Source: Burkholderiales bacterium | Lineage (GTDB): Bacteria; Pseudomonadota; Gammaproteobacteria; Burkholderiales; Burkholderiaceae_B | Assembly (NCBI GenBank): GCA_027484315.1 | Contig: JAIXTE010000012.1 | Span: forward strand, 1 to 36,014 | DNA length: 36,014 bases | Reading direction: 5' to 3' | Part shown: positions 24,772 through 33,288 of the stretch, piece after piece | Position numbering within the stretch: position 1 is the stretch's first letter | Layout: each line of letters starts with the position of its first letter | Notes under the pieces: generated by a model | Databases searched by the model: none | What the model was told of the DNA's origin: nothing | Seen by the model: the letters and a program-made list of their open reading frames with translations, nothing else | Made by a program: the position numbers and the translations under genes

Positions 24772-25692
24772 ATGACTAAGACTGAAAGTTTGATATTTCT
24801 AGGCAGCAAGAAAGCAGGCTTGGAGATGTGCACTCTACTTGCAGAAAGAGCCGATAAAAGTGTGTTCAAGGCGATTGTATGCCCGAACGATACCTCCGAT
24901 AGTCGAAGCGTCTTACAGGATTTTCAAAATTTAGGCACTCAATTCAATATACCTGTATTAATCAGCTCGAACTCCCAAGACACACTGAGAATTCTGGGCG
25001 AACTTGATGCAACTACTGTGATTGTTCATGGGTGGTATCAAATCATTCCGGTAGCGCTGTTTCCTGCAACTTTATTTTTGGGATTTCACTACTCCCCACT
25101 TCCCAAATATCGCGGTAATGCACCCCTAGTTTGGCAAATTATTCGGGGAGAAGCCCAGCTGGGCGTTAGTTTTTTTGAATTGACCACGGGGATGGATGAA
25201 GGACGTCTCGTCGCTCAAGACTCTTTCACACTTCACGAGAATGAGTCAGTGGCAGACGCACTCCTGAAAGCCAATCGCGTAGCACTTAAAATGATGACTG
25301 ATTTTCTTGAGTACTGGCCAAACAGTTCTCCAATATTAGTTGAGCAACCCAATCTGGATGCAAGTTATTGTGGGATGAGAACCCCGGAAGATGGCCATAT
25401 AAATTGGACTTGGCCCGCAGCAGTGGTACACAACTTTATCCGGGCTCAAGCACCACCATATCCAGGGGCTTTTTCGCTCTTACCCGACTCTTCAAAAATA
25501 GTAGTGACAAAATCTAGTGTTGAGCAAGAAACTTGGCATGGGGTTCCAGGCTCGGTACTTCGAATCGTTGGCGATGAAGTCACAATTGCGTGTGGTGAAG
25601 GCGCGGTTCGAATTCACGAAATCTCTCTGGAGGATCAAACCAAAAGTTCCCCGGCTCGAATATTACGTTCAATGAAGATTAGACTACTTTAA
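24772..25692 (+). CDS. Sugar N-formyltransferase (Fmt/ArnA N-terminal family)
   Basis: This folate-dependent formyltransferase homologue has 306 residues. The core GFHYSPLPKYRGNAPLVW aligns with the Fmt/ArnA motif, and GMDEGRLVAQ carries the catalytic Asp142. His106 and Asp142 are present, but the first residue of the usual Asn-x-His triad is Gly104; the 104/106/142 spacing equals that of ArnA (102/104/140). The family adds a formyl group from N10-formyltetrahydrofolate to a sugar amine (as in ArnA, VioF, WbkC). The C-terminal ~100 residues resemble the Fmt C-domain. Base composition is lower in GC than in its neighbours, hinting at separate origin. It starts five bases after the aminotransferase and ends four bases from a convergent glycosyltransferase. 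Confidence 0.85.
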   Translation: MTKTESLIFLGSKKAGLEMCTLLAERADKSVFKAIVCPNDTSDSRSVLQDFQNLGTQFNIPVLISSNSQDTLRILGELDATTVIVHGWYQIIPVALFPATLFLGFHYSPLPKYRGNAPLVWQIIRGEAQLGVSFFELTTGMDEGRLVAQDSFTLHENESVADALLKANRVALKMMTDFLEYWPNSSPILVEQPNLDASYCGMRTPEDGHINWTWPAAVVHNFIRAQAPPYPGAFSLLPDSSKIVVTKSSVEQETWHGVPGSVLRIVGDEVTIACGEGAVRIHEISLEDQTKSSPARILRSMKIRLL

Positions 25693-25696
25693 TGCT

Positions 25697-26968
25697 TTAA
25701 AGAAAAGCCACTATTTTCTCAAACTGCGAGTCTCGTGAATACCCTCGGATGTAATCTTCATCCGGGTTTGTTGCGGCGAAAGGTTTATCCAGCCATTGCT
25801 GCAAAGTACTGGCTTGATCAGACACCACCACACCCAACCCACTTTTAATAATCAATTCTCCAGCCAAGGTGTTTTCGTCAATAACACCAACGATCGGGCG
25901 TTTTGCTGCCATGTATTCAAACAGTTTGGTCGTCAGTACACCCCGTTGGGATGCATGCTGTGCTTCTGAGGTTTCAGTAAACAACAGCGCATCCGCAGCG
26001 CACATCAACTGCAGTGCCTTTCGATGCGGCACAGGGTCTAAAAGTTTGACCTGATCCAATAACTGTGGATGGTGGGACCGAAGGTAATTGGCCAGCAACT
26101 CAGCCTCGCCATAAATTTCTACCTGAATACGCAATGCGTTGCTGGATTCTGAAATAGCCTTCCAGAATGCGGGCATGAGACGGTCTGACGTGATCTTCCC
26201 GAAATAACGAATGGAGATAGGTCCTGTAGTCGGCAAGGGGCGCAGGGGGTCAACAGGTAAATCGGCAAAATGAGCCACTTCATACCCATTCATCACAGCA
26301 AGTACTTCTGTGCTGCCAAAGTCCTCATAGTATTGCTGCATCGGTGGCGAAACAGTCATCACCAAATCCGATTTTTCGCAAAACAGACGGTCCAGATAGC
26401 GCTCGACTATTGCGAATTTTTGAGAAAACAAATGATTTCCGGAAAACTGATCCCGATAATCTACAAACCATTTAAGCCCAAACGGTTTCGCCAACAGGTA
26501 ACCCAAATAATGGCATGTCCATGGTGGCGCGGTGGTAATGACTACATCAAACCCTTTGATGGAATTGAGCCATCGGTGCAAGCGGCCGCCACTAAGCCGG
26601 TTTAATAACACCTTGACCCAGACTGCAAACAACAACGGAATGCGTGTGTCGAGCATTTGTCCAATTGTGTTGTTCAAGTAGCGTTGCTTGAAACGCATCA
26701 AAGACGAGGTTTGCAGGGTGTGGCTTACTTTGGCTTCTTCCTGAAGAGGAATATTGGAAACCGTACGCGTACCGAACAGGTTTGTTTCAATGACCGATAT
26801 TGGTTCATTGCCGACAGAGGCCTTGGGTATCTGCCTGGACTTCTGAGTAGTCAATATGGTCACCTCATGCCCCAAGCCGCGCAGAAAACGCGCAAGTGCT
26901 TCAGGTCGACGGGCACCTGTCGAATTCATGGGTGGAAAATAATGGGCAACGATCAGTATTTTTTTCAT
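25697..26968 (-). CDS. Glycosyltransferase family 4
   Basis: This GT-B glycosyltransferase has 423 residues. The N-terminus VAHYFPPMNSTGARRPEALA and the middle FVDYRDQFSGNHLFSQ are seen in many O-antigen and capsule transferases. The donor block is RGVLTTKLFEYMAAKRPIVG, with Lys and Glu for the nucleotide. It begins with an ATGA overlap on the WbpI-type epimerase stop (26965-26968), so the two are coupled, and it may transfer the sugar that epimerase makes. That is inference; the donor is not established. It converges with the formyltransferase across four bases. Confidence 0.87.
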   Translation of the reverse strand: MKKILIVAHYFPPMNSTGARRPEALARFLRGLGHEVTILTTQKSRQIPKASVGNEPISVIETNLFGTRTVSNIPLQEEAKVSHTLQTSSLMRFKQRYLNNTIGQMLDTRIPLLFAVWVKVLLNRLSGGRLHRWLNSIKGFDVVITTAPPWTCHYLGYLLAKPFGLKWFVDYRDQFSGNHLFSQKFAIVERYLDRLFCEKSDLVMTVSPPMQQYYEDFGSTEVLAVMNGYEVAHFADLPVDPLRPLPTTGPISIRYFGKITSDRLMPAFWKAISESSNALRIQVEIYGEAELLANYLRSHHPQLLDQVKLLDPVPHRKALQLMCAADALLFTETSEAQHASQRGVLTTKLFEYMAAKRPIVGVIDENTLAGELIIKSGLGVVVSDQASTLQQWLDKPFAATNPDEDYIRGYSRDSQFEKIVAFL

Positions 26969-28026
26969 GCCTGCTTGAGTGCCGCCAAAATTTTCTCAGA
27001 CGAGTCACCATGACCATACAAGGGTTTGGTGAAGTCACCGCTTTGCCAGGCTTGGCCTTCAAACGCAGAGGCAATGTGCTCGGAGTTTGCACCGACAAGT
27101 ATATTCACGCCGTGCTGCACAAGTTCTACCCACTCTGTTTCATCCCGCGTGGTCAAACAAGGCTTCTTGAAGAAATACGCTTCTTTTTGCAATCCGCCAC
27201 TGTCTGTAACGACCAACTCACAGCGGTCTAGCAACCAGATCATTTCCAGATACCCCACTGGGTCAATGATGTGAATACCGGTCAGGTCGAATGAACCCGC
27301 CTGAAGCAATTTGCGGGTACGGGGGTGCAGGGGCAATACAACAGGAAGGGAGGCAGAGATGGCTCGCAGCCCTTCTATGATTTGGGCTAACCGATACGGA
27401 TCATCTGTGTTTTCCGCCCGATGCAATGTTGACAATGCAAATCGCGGTGGCAGATTGACATCCCTGGGTGCCTTTGCTGATTGCCGGTAGTGCAGTACAG
27501 CGTCATACATTACGTCACCCACCTGTATCACTTTTGACCCAGTCAAACCTTCAGCGCCAAGATTATCAGTGGCGGTTTCAGTCGGGGTGAACAGGAGCTC
27601 GCTGACATGGTCTGTTAAAACCCGGTTGATCTCCTCAGGCATTCGGCGGTTATATGACCGCAGGCCAGACTCGACATGCGCAACCGGAATATGCAACTTC
27701 GCAGCAGCCAATGCGCCGGCCAAGGTCGAGTCAGTGTCGCCATAAACAAGAACCCAGTCAGGCCTGACCTTCAGCATTTCTGCTTCAAGGGCTTCTAGCA
27801 TGCGTCCCGTGTTTTGGCCATGCGTGCCACCGCCCACACCCAGATTGGCGTGGGGAGTTGGAATATCCAGTTCGGTAAAAAAAACATCAGACATGTTCGG
27901 GTCATAGTGCTGGCCGGTATGAACAATCATTTCCTGCACGCCCGAATTGGCTTGGCGCAATACTCGCGACACGGCAGCAGCCTTGATGAACTGTGGTCTT
28001 GCCCCAATAACGGTGATGATTTTCAA
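26965..28026 (-). CDS. wbpI: UDP-GlcNAc(3NAc)A 2-epimerase, WbpI-type
   Basis: This WecB-superfamily 2-epimerase has 353 residues and a TTG start (28026; MKIITVIGARPQFIKAAAVS). It follows Pseudomonas WbpI: IGARPQFIKAAAVS, HTGQHYDPNMSDVFF, GGTHGQNTGRML, VESGLRSYNRRMPEEINR, STLHRAENTDDPYRL, LPLHPRTRK, TDSGGLQKEAYFFKKPCLT and TEWVELVQ. The Asp, Glu and His positions that bind UDP and act in catalysis are intact. WbpI converts UDP-GlcNAc3NAcA to UDP-ManNAc3NAcA, the last step after WbpA-B-E-D. Here it is over 10 kb from those genes and in its own block. Plain UDP-GlcNAc 2-epimerase (WecB) activity remains possible. It is divergent from the WbuB-type glycosyltransferase across 93 bases. Confidence 0.88.
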   Translation of the reverse strand: MKIITVIGARPQFIKAAAVSRVLRQANSGVQEMIVHTGQHYDPNMSDVFFTELDIPTPHANLGVGGGTHGQNTGRMLEALEAEMLKVRPDWVLVYGDTDSTLAGALAAAKLHIPVAHVESGLRSYNRRMPEEINRVLTDHVSELLFTPTETATDNLGAEGLTGSKVIQVGDVMYDAVLHYRQSAKAPRDVNLPPRFALSTLHRAENTDDPYRLAQIIEGLRAISASLPVVLPLHPRTRKLLQAGSFDLTGIHIIDPVGYLEMIWLLDRCELVVTDSGGLQKEAYFFKKPCLTTRDETEWVELVQHGVNILVGANSEHIASAFEGQAWQSGDFTKPLYGHGDSSEKILAALKQA

Positions 28027-28076
28027 TTTGAATAAAACCTTGAATAGATTGTGATTTGGCGCCCAAGGCAGGGTTG

Positions 28077-28082
28077 TATACT
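28077..28082 (+). promoter_or_regulatory. Probable -10 element of the 28120-35800 operon
   Basis: TATACT lies 37 bases before the ATG at 28120, preceded by TTG. A weak -35 candidate TTTGGC is at 28055-28060, with a 16-base spacer. It sits in the 93-base gap between divergent genes and is the most plausible promoter for the seven-gene plus-strand operon. Confidence 0.45.
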
Positions 28083-28119
28083 ACGCGCTTGCTCCCCCGA
28101 ACACCCGCCCGTATCTTTG

Positions 28120-29349
28120 ATGAAAATAATTCTGATAACCCAGTACTTTTGGCCAGAAAGCTTCATGATAAATGATGTTGTGCGGGCAATGCATGCGCAG
28201 GGACACGAGATTACCGTAGTAACAGGGCAGCCGAATTACCCGGATGGCAAAACATTTGGTGGCTATACGGCCTGGAAACTGAGCAAACAGGAATTCCTCC
28301 CGGGTGTCACCATTCATCGAATTCCAACCTACCCCCGCAGGCGTGGCGGAGCGCTGAACCTGATCTTGAATTATGGTGTCTTTGTCGCATCCGGGTTGAT
28401 ATGTCTACCCTGGATTCTGCGCAATCGACACGCGGATGCGATCCTGGTTTACGCACCCTCCCCGCTAACCCAAGCCATGCCCGCTGTATTTCTGGGATGG
28501 ATCAAGCGAATACCTGTTGCGCTTTGGGTACAGGACCTGTGGCCAGAAAGTCTTGAGTCCACTGGCTTTGTAAAAAACAAAACCGCATTAAAAGTGGTCG
28601 CAAGCTTGGTCAAGGCGATTTATGCGGGTTGCCACACCCTGATTGCACAATCCCATGCTTTTGTTCCTGCCATGGCGCGATATGCGCCCAAAAAGCCAAT
28701 TGCATATCACCCCAACTCTTTCCCAGACGATGCTCTAGAAGCATCCACCCCTTTGCCACAAGATTTGGAACATCTTCTTGAAACACGATTTTGCGTGGTA
28801 TTTGCAGGGAATTTGGGGAAATTTCAATCGCTGGATACCGTGATCGAGGTCGCAAGGCGTCTCAAAAGCAATACTGACATTCGGGTTGTACTGATTGGAA
28901 GCGGTGAACGCAGTGATTGGCTGAAACGGCAAAAACAGGAACTCGAACTGGATAATCTCGAGCTGCCAGGGCGGTTTCCAATTGAAGCAATGCCGAGCAT
29001 TTTGCGAAAGTGCGCCGTACTGATGGTGACCCTGAACGATGACCCAACTTTCAACGCGACAGTACCCGGTAAAGTTCAAGCCTATTTGAGCGCAGGCCGG
29101 CCAATATTGGCGGGCATTAACGGCGAAGGCGCCAGGGTTATCGAAGAATCCGGGGCGGGCCTGATCAGCCCGGCGCAGAATGCGGACGCACTCTACAAGA
29201 ATATTTTGACGCTGCATGGCTTGCCTTCTGAACAGCTCGAAGAAATGGGCAAGAAAGGGCGTGCCTATTATCTTTCCAATTTCGAAGTGCAAGCACAAAC
29301 CAGGCAATTGATTGAAACCCTGACCAGCATGAAAGGAATGAACGCATGA
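28120..29349 (+). CDS. wbuB: WbuB-type glycosyltransferase family 4 (6-deoxy-L-HexNAc transferase)
   Basis: The protein has 409 residues; I chose the ATG at 28120 (MKIILITQYFWPESFMIND), since the 23 residues of the longer frame from 28051 do not belong to the family. The N-terminus and VVTGQPNYPDGKTFGGY, then IPVALWVQDLWPESLESTG, are the signature of WbuB/WbjE enzymes, which transfer L-FucNAc or a related amino-deoxy sugar in O-antigen synthesis. The donor block is NATVPGKVQAYLSAGRPILA. Encoding it next to the L-sugar enzymes supports such a donor. The stop overlaps the reductase start as ATGA. It leads the long plus-strand operon. The family link is strong, while the exact sugar (L-FucNAc, L-QuiNAc or L-RhaNAc) is inferred. 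Confidence 0.9.
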   Translation: MKIILITQYFWPESFMINDVVRAMHAQGHEITVVTGQPNYPDGKTFGGYTAWKLSKQEFLPGVTIHRIPTYPRRRGGALNLILNYGVFVASGLICLPWILRNRHADAILVYAPSPLTQAMPAVFLGWIKRIPVALWVQDLWPESLESTGFVKNKTALKVVASLVKAIYAGCHTLIAQSHAFVPAMARYAPKKPIAYHPNSFPDDALEASTPLPQDLEHLLETRFCVVFAGNLGKFQSLDTVIEVARRLKSNTDIRVVLIGSGERSDWLKRQKQELELDNLELPGRFPIEAMPSILRKCAVLMVTLNDDPTFNATVPGKVQAYLSAGRPILAGINGEGARVIEESGAGLISPAQNADALYKNILTLHGLPSEQLEEMGKKGRAYYLSNFEVQAQTRQLIETLTSMKGMNA

Positions 29350-30203
29350 AGGTACTGATTTTAGGAGCTACCGGCATGCTGGGTAGCGCAGTATTCAGGA
29401 CGCTATCCCAAAACCCGGCACTTGAAGTGCATGCCAGCCTGCGAGACCTGAGCAAAGCCCACAACTTCGAACAAAAGCTGCAATCGAATTTGATTCCGGG
29501 CGTGGATGTACTTGATGCAGATTCACTAACGGGCCTCTTGGCAAAGTTAAAGCCTGCGGTGGTCATCAATTGTGTTGGTTTGATCAAGCAATTGGGCCAC
29601 GCCAAAGACCCTTTGATCGCCCTGCCCCTGAATGCAATGTTCCCACACCGTCTGGCCCGGTTGTGTGCGCTTTCTGAGACACGGGTGATACACATCAGTA
29701 CCGACTGCGTGTTTGATGGCAAAAAGGGCGGATATCTGGAAAGTGACCTCTCCAATGCAGAAGACCTGTATGGCAAATCCAAATACATGGGTGAGCTTCA
29801 TGATTATCCGCATGCAGTGACCCTGCGCACCTCAATCATTGGTCATGAACTCGGATCCAGCCACTCATTGATCGACTGGTTTTTATCACAAACTGGTTCA
29901 GTCAAGGGGTTTTCGCGTGCCGTTTTCTCAGGGTTGCCCACGGTTGAATTGGCCAGGGTAATTGAGCAATTCGTTCTACCCAAACCAGAACTGACAGGCT
30001 TGTTCCACGTGGCCGCAGAGCCCATCTCAAAACTGGACTTATTAACACTGGTTGCACAGGAATACGACAAGCAGATTGAAATTGTGCCCGACGAACAGTT
30101 GGTCATTGACCGATCTTTGAATGGGGTTCGCTTCCAGCAGGCGAGCGGTTATACTGCCCCTGCCTGGCCCGAGTTGATTCGCCGCATGAGAAAAGACCAC
30201 TAA
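29346..30203 (+). CDS. RmlD-like NDP-sugar 4-ketoreductase (WbvR-like)
   Basis: This SDR has 285 residues, with the nucleotide motif GATGMLGSAV at 7-16, the HISTDCVFDGKKG block (Ser118, Thr119) and Tyr142-x3-Lys146 in DLYGKSKYMGE. The family (RmlD) reduces a 4-keto-6-deoxy sugar. In L-FucNAc clusters the corresponding enzyme is WbjC/FnlB, about 370 residues with a C-terminal cupin domain, which is absent here. In the Vibrio L-QuiNAc pathway the single-domain WbvR does this step. So the context with the next two genes favours UDP-L-RhaNAc or UDP-L-QuiNAc over UDP-L-FucNAc. The ATGA overlap with wbuB gives coupled translation; the next gene follows after 16 bases. Confidence 0.85.
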   Translation: MKVLILGATGMLGSAVFRTLSQNPALEVHASLRDLSKAHNFEQKLQSNLIPGVDVLDADSLTGLLAKLKPAVVINCVGLIKQLGHAKDPLIALPLNAMFPHRLARLCALSETRVIHISTDCVFDGKKGGYLESDLSNAEDLYGKSKYMGELHDYPHAVTLRTSIIGHELGSSHSLIDWFLSQTGSVKGFSRAVFSGLPTVELARVIEQFVLPKPELTGLFHVAAEPISKLDLLTLVAQEYDKQIEIVPDEQLVIDRSLNGVRFQQASGYTAPAWPELIRRMRKDH

Positions 30204-30219
30204 ATTCAACGGATCTGGA

Positions 30220-31230
30220 ATGTTTGACAACAAAACCCTGATGATTACAGGAGGTACCGGTTCTTTTGGAAACACGGTACTGAAGCGCTTTCTCGACACC
30301 GAAGTGAAGGAAATCCGCATTTTTAGTCGGGATGAAAAGAAACAGGAAGACCTTCGAATTGCCCTGGGCAGTGACAAGGTGAAGTTCTACATCGGCGATG
30401 TGCGCGACTACGACAGCCTTTACCAAGCCATGGTGGGCGTTGACTATGTATTTCACGCTGCCGCCCTTAAGCAGGTTCCAAGTTGTGAGTTTTATCCAAT
30501 GGAAGCTGTTCGGACCAATGTTCTTGGAACCGAAAACACCCTGAATGCTGCAATTGAACGTGGCGTTAGCCGGGTGGTGGTGTTGAGCACCGACAAAGCG
30601 GTATACCCCATTAATGCCATGGGCATTTCAAAAGCAATGGCAGAAAAACTGGTGGTGGCGAAATCCCGCTCCGTGCCGGTTGGTGGCACCGTGATTTGTG
30701 CCACGCGCTATGGAAATGTAATGGCCAGTCGCGGATCTGTGATACCCCTTTTTGTGGATCAGATCAGAAAAGGCGAGGCCTTGACGGTGACCGACCCTCA
30801 AATGACGCGCTTCTTGATGTCTCTTGAAGACTCGGTTGACTTGGTATTACATGCTTTTGAGCACGGTCAGCAGGGTGACATCTTTATTCAAAAGGCACCT
30901 GCATCCACGGTTGAGGATTTGGCCCTGGCCATTAAAAACATATTCTCAAGCACTGCGCCGGTTAAGGTAATTGGCACCCGCCACGGCGAGAAGCTTTATG
31001 AATCGCTCGTATCACGCGAAGAAATGGCCAAGGCCGAAGACATGGGCAGATACTTCCGCATTCCAGCTGACAACCGTGACCTGAATTACAAAAAGTATTT
31101 TGTTGAAGGCGAACAAAGAATTTCAGAAGTGGACGACTACACCAGCCACAACACGGAACGCCTGAACGTATCTGGCGTGGAAAACCTGTTGAAGAAGCTC
31201 GACTACATTCAGGAGATGTTGAGTGCTTAA
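30220..31230 (+). CDS. wbjB: UDP-GlcNAc 4,6-dehydratase/5-epimerase (WbjB/CapE/FnlA type)
   Basis: This 336-residue enzyme has the Rossmann motif TGGTGSFGNTV at 10-20, then FSRDEKKQEDLR and FHAAALKQVPSCE. The active-site block has Ser123-Thr-Asp-Lys and Met134-x3-Lys138 in place of the usual Tyr-x3-Lys. That Met substitution is a hallmark of CapE/WbjB and related FlaA1-type dehydratases. It acts on UDP-GlcNAc, removing water across C4-C6 and inverting C5 to form UDP-4-keto-6-deoxy-L-sugars. It has an ATG start at 30220 and lies between the reductase and a WbjD-like 2-epimerase, as in L-FucNAc and L-QuiNAc operons. Confidence 0.94.
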   Translation: MFDNKTLMITGGTGSFGNTVLKRFLDTEVKEIRIFSRDEKKQEDLRIALGSDKVKFYIGDVRDYDSLYQAMVGVDYVFHAAALKQVPSCEFYPMEAVRTNVLGTENTLNAAIERGVSRVVVLSTDKAVYPINAMGISKAMAEKLVVAKSRSVPVGGTVICATRYGNVMASRGSVIPLFVDQIRKGEALTVTDPQMTRFLMSLEDSVDLVLHAFEHGQQGDIFIQKAPASTVEDLALAIKNIFSSTAPVKVIGTRHGEKLYESLVSREEMAKAEDMGRYFRIPADNRDLNYKKYFVEGEQRISEVDDYTSHNTERLNVSGVENLLKKLDYIQEMLSA

Positions 31231-32353
31231 AGTCATGACCATTGTTGGTACGCGGCCTGAACTGATCAAGATGAGCAGAGTGATTGCAGAATTTGACCAG
31301 CACACGAACCACATCCTGGTTCACACTGGTCAAAACTACGACTATGAATTGAATCAGGTTTTTTTTGATGACTTGGGCATTCGTAAACCAGACTACTTTC
31401 TTGAGGCTGTCGGCCAGAATGCTGCGCAAACAATTGGCAGGGTCATTGAAAAAGCTGATGAGGTATTGGCCAAGGAAATGCCAGATGCCGTGATGCTATA
31501 TGGCGACACGAACTCATGTCTGGCAGTAATTTCTGCAAAACGACGAAAAATTCCGGTGTTCCACATGGAAGCAGGTAACCGTTGTTTTGATCAACGGGTG
31601 CCGGAAGAATTGAATCGCAAGGTACTAGACCATCTTAGCGACATCAATATGGTGCTGACCGAACATGCCCGCCGGTATTTGATTGCAGAGGGTATTCGCC
31701 CAGAGACCATCATCAAGACCGGTTCGCACATGCGAGAAGTGCTGGACCATTACCAGCCAAAAATTGCTGCATCAACCGTATTAACAACATTGGGATTGAA
31801 GTCGAAACAGTTTTTTGTAGTGAGCGCACACCGAGAAGAAAATGTAGATAGCCCGCAAGCCATGCTGGATTTGCTGGACACTTTGAATGCCTTGGGCGAG
31901 CAATACCAATTTCCTGTGATTGTTTCAACCCACCCAAGAACACAGAAAAAACTGGCTGAAATGGACCTGGGCCAGATCAACCCCTTGATCCGGTTTTTAA
32001 AACCCTTTGGATTTTGCGACTATATCAAGCTGCAAATGGAATCCTGTTGCGTGATTTCTGACAGTGGCACAATCACAGAAGAAGCATCCCTGCTTAACCT
32101 GCCAGCGATCACCATTCGCAATGCCCACGAACGACCAGAGGGGATGGATGAAGGCACTTTGATCATGGCGGGTTTGAAGCGAGAACGGGTTTTAGACGCT
32201 GTACGCATCGTATGTGCACAGTACAGTTCCTCTACGAGATCGATTCCAGCAGTGGCTGAATACGAAAGCCCCGCCGTTTCAAAGCAGGTTTTGCGCGTTG
32301 TGGCGAGCTATACGGATTACATCAATCGCACCGTGTGGTCAAAGCCTTGCTGA
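31223..32353 (+). CDS. wbjD: UDP-N-acetyl-6-deoxy-L-HexNAc 2-epimerase (WbjD/FnlC/WbvD type)
   Basis: This WecB-superfamily epimerase has 376 residues and a GTG start (31223) overlapping the wbjB stop by eight bases, after AGGAGA. Motifs are IVGTRPELIKMSRVI, HTGQNYDYELNQVFF, GDTNSCLAVI, FHMEAGNRCFDQRVPEELNR, VVSAHREENVD and SDSGTITEEASLLNLPAITI. These match the WbjD/CapG branch rather than WbpI or WecB. The enzyme inverts C2 of the L-sugar made by the previous steps (L-PneNAc to L-FucNAc, or L-RhaNAc to L-QuiNAc). Its end overlaps the next start by up to 19 bases. Confidence 0.92.
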   Translation: MLKVMTIVGTRPELIKMSRVIAEFDQHTNHILVHTGQNYDYELNQVFFDDLGIRKPDYFLEAVGQNAAQTIGRVIEKADEVLAKEMPDAVMLYGDTNSCLAVISAKRRKIPVFHMEAGNRCFDQRVPEELNRKVLDHLSDINMVLTEHARRYLIAEGIRPETIIKTGSHMREVLDHYQPKIAASTVLTTLGLKSKQFFVVSAHREENVDSPQAMLDLLDTLNALGEQYQFPVIVSTHPRTQKKLAEMDLGQINPLIRFLKPFGFCDYIKLQMESCCVISDSGTITEEASLLNLPAITIRNAHERPEGMDEGTLIMAGLKRERVLDAVRIVCAQYSSSTRSIPAVAEYESPAVSKQVLRVVASYTDYINRTVWSKPC

Positions 32354-33288
32354 ACAAAGTACTGGTCACTGGTTCAAATGGATTTGTTGGCAGGGGACTT
32401 TGCCAGGAACTTAGGCATCGCGGCATCTCCGTTATCGAAGCGACTAGAACGGCCCGTTCATCTGAACAGATTTCTGTTGGTGATATTGGTGCCTCCACAA
32501 ACTGGCAAACAGCTTTGAGCGGATGCGACACGGTTTTTCATCTGGCTGCCCGAGTGCATGTGATGAATGACCAAATGGAAGACCCCTTGGCCGCTTACCG
32601 CGAAGTCAACACAGCGGGAACGGTCAATCTGGCAGAACAGGCGATTCAGGCTGGCATTCGAAGATTTGTATTTGTCAGCAGTGTCAAGGTGCTTGGGGAA
32701 GAAGGTCGGTTTTATGCACATTCAGTGCCTCACCCCCTGGATCCTTACGGAGTGTCGAAGCTTGAGGCTGAACTCAAGTTGCTTGAGTTGGCAAGAAATT
32801 CTGACATGGCGGTGACAATTCTTCGCCCACCTTTGGTTTATGGCCCTGGCGTGGGTGCAAACTTCCTGAAGCTGCTTCAGGCCGTCAGAAATGGAATGCC
32901 ATTGCCCCTTGGCTTGGCCGCCAACAAGCGCAGTCTGATTTACATCGGCAATTTGGTCGATGCGCTGATTGCTTGTTCAAGTCACCAAGCCGCACGCAAC
33001 AAGACCTATTTGATTGATGACGGAGAAACTGTTTCTACGGTTGAACTTGTAAAGGGTATGGCGGAAGCACTAAACGTTAGAAGTCGGCTAATTCCGGTTC
33101 CCGTTGCGCTGATCCGGATGGCGGCCGCCTTGGTGGGGAAAAACCAGGCAGCTCAACGTGTATTCGGATCACTGACTGTAGACAGCAGTCAAATCAAGCA
33201 AGACATCAATTGGCAAGCACCCTACTCGAGAAAACAAGGTCTTGCAGCCACCGCAGCATGGTTGAATACACTCACGATATCCAGATGA
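32335..33288 (+). CDS. UDP-4-keto-QuiNAc reductase-like SDR (WbpV/WreQ type)
   Basis: This extended SDR has 317 residues if started at GTG 32335; TTG at 32347 is also possible, and both overlap the previous gene. It has LVTGSNGFVGRGL (10-22), FHLAARVHVMND and FVFVSSVKVLGEEG (Ser115/116). PYGVSKLEAE (Tyr138, Lys142), then LVYGPGVGANFLKLL, complete the active-site pattern. These features are typical of WbpV/WbpK and WreQ, which reduce UDP-4-keto-6-deoxy-GlcNAc to UDP-D-QuiNAc (or D-FucNAc). It lies between the L-sugar genes and the small phosphosugar transferase, followed by WbpM, the dehydratase that would supply its substrate. C4 stereochemistry cannot be read. Confidence 0.87.
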   Translation: MVKALLNKVLVTGSNGFVGRGLCQELRHRGISVIEATRTARSSEQISVGDIGASTNWQTALSGCDTVFHLAARVHVMNDQMEDPLAAYREVNTAGTVNLAEQAIQAGIRRFVFVSSVKVLGEEGRFYAHSVPHPLDPYGVSKLEAELKLLELARNSDMAVTILRPPLVYGPGVGANFLKLLQAVRNGMPLPLGLAANKRSLIYIGNLVDALIACSSHQAARNKTYLIDDGETVSTVELVKGMAEALNVRSRLIPVPVALIRMAAALVGKNQAAQRVFGSLTVDSSQIKQDINWQAPYSRKQGLAATAAWLNTLTISR

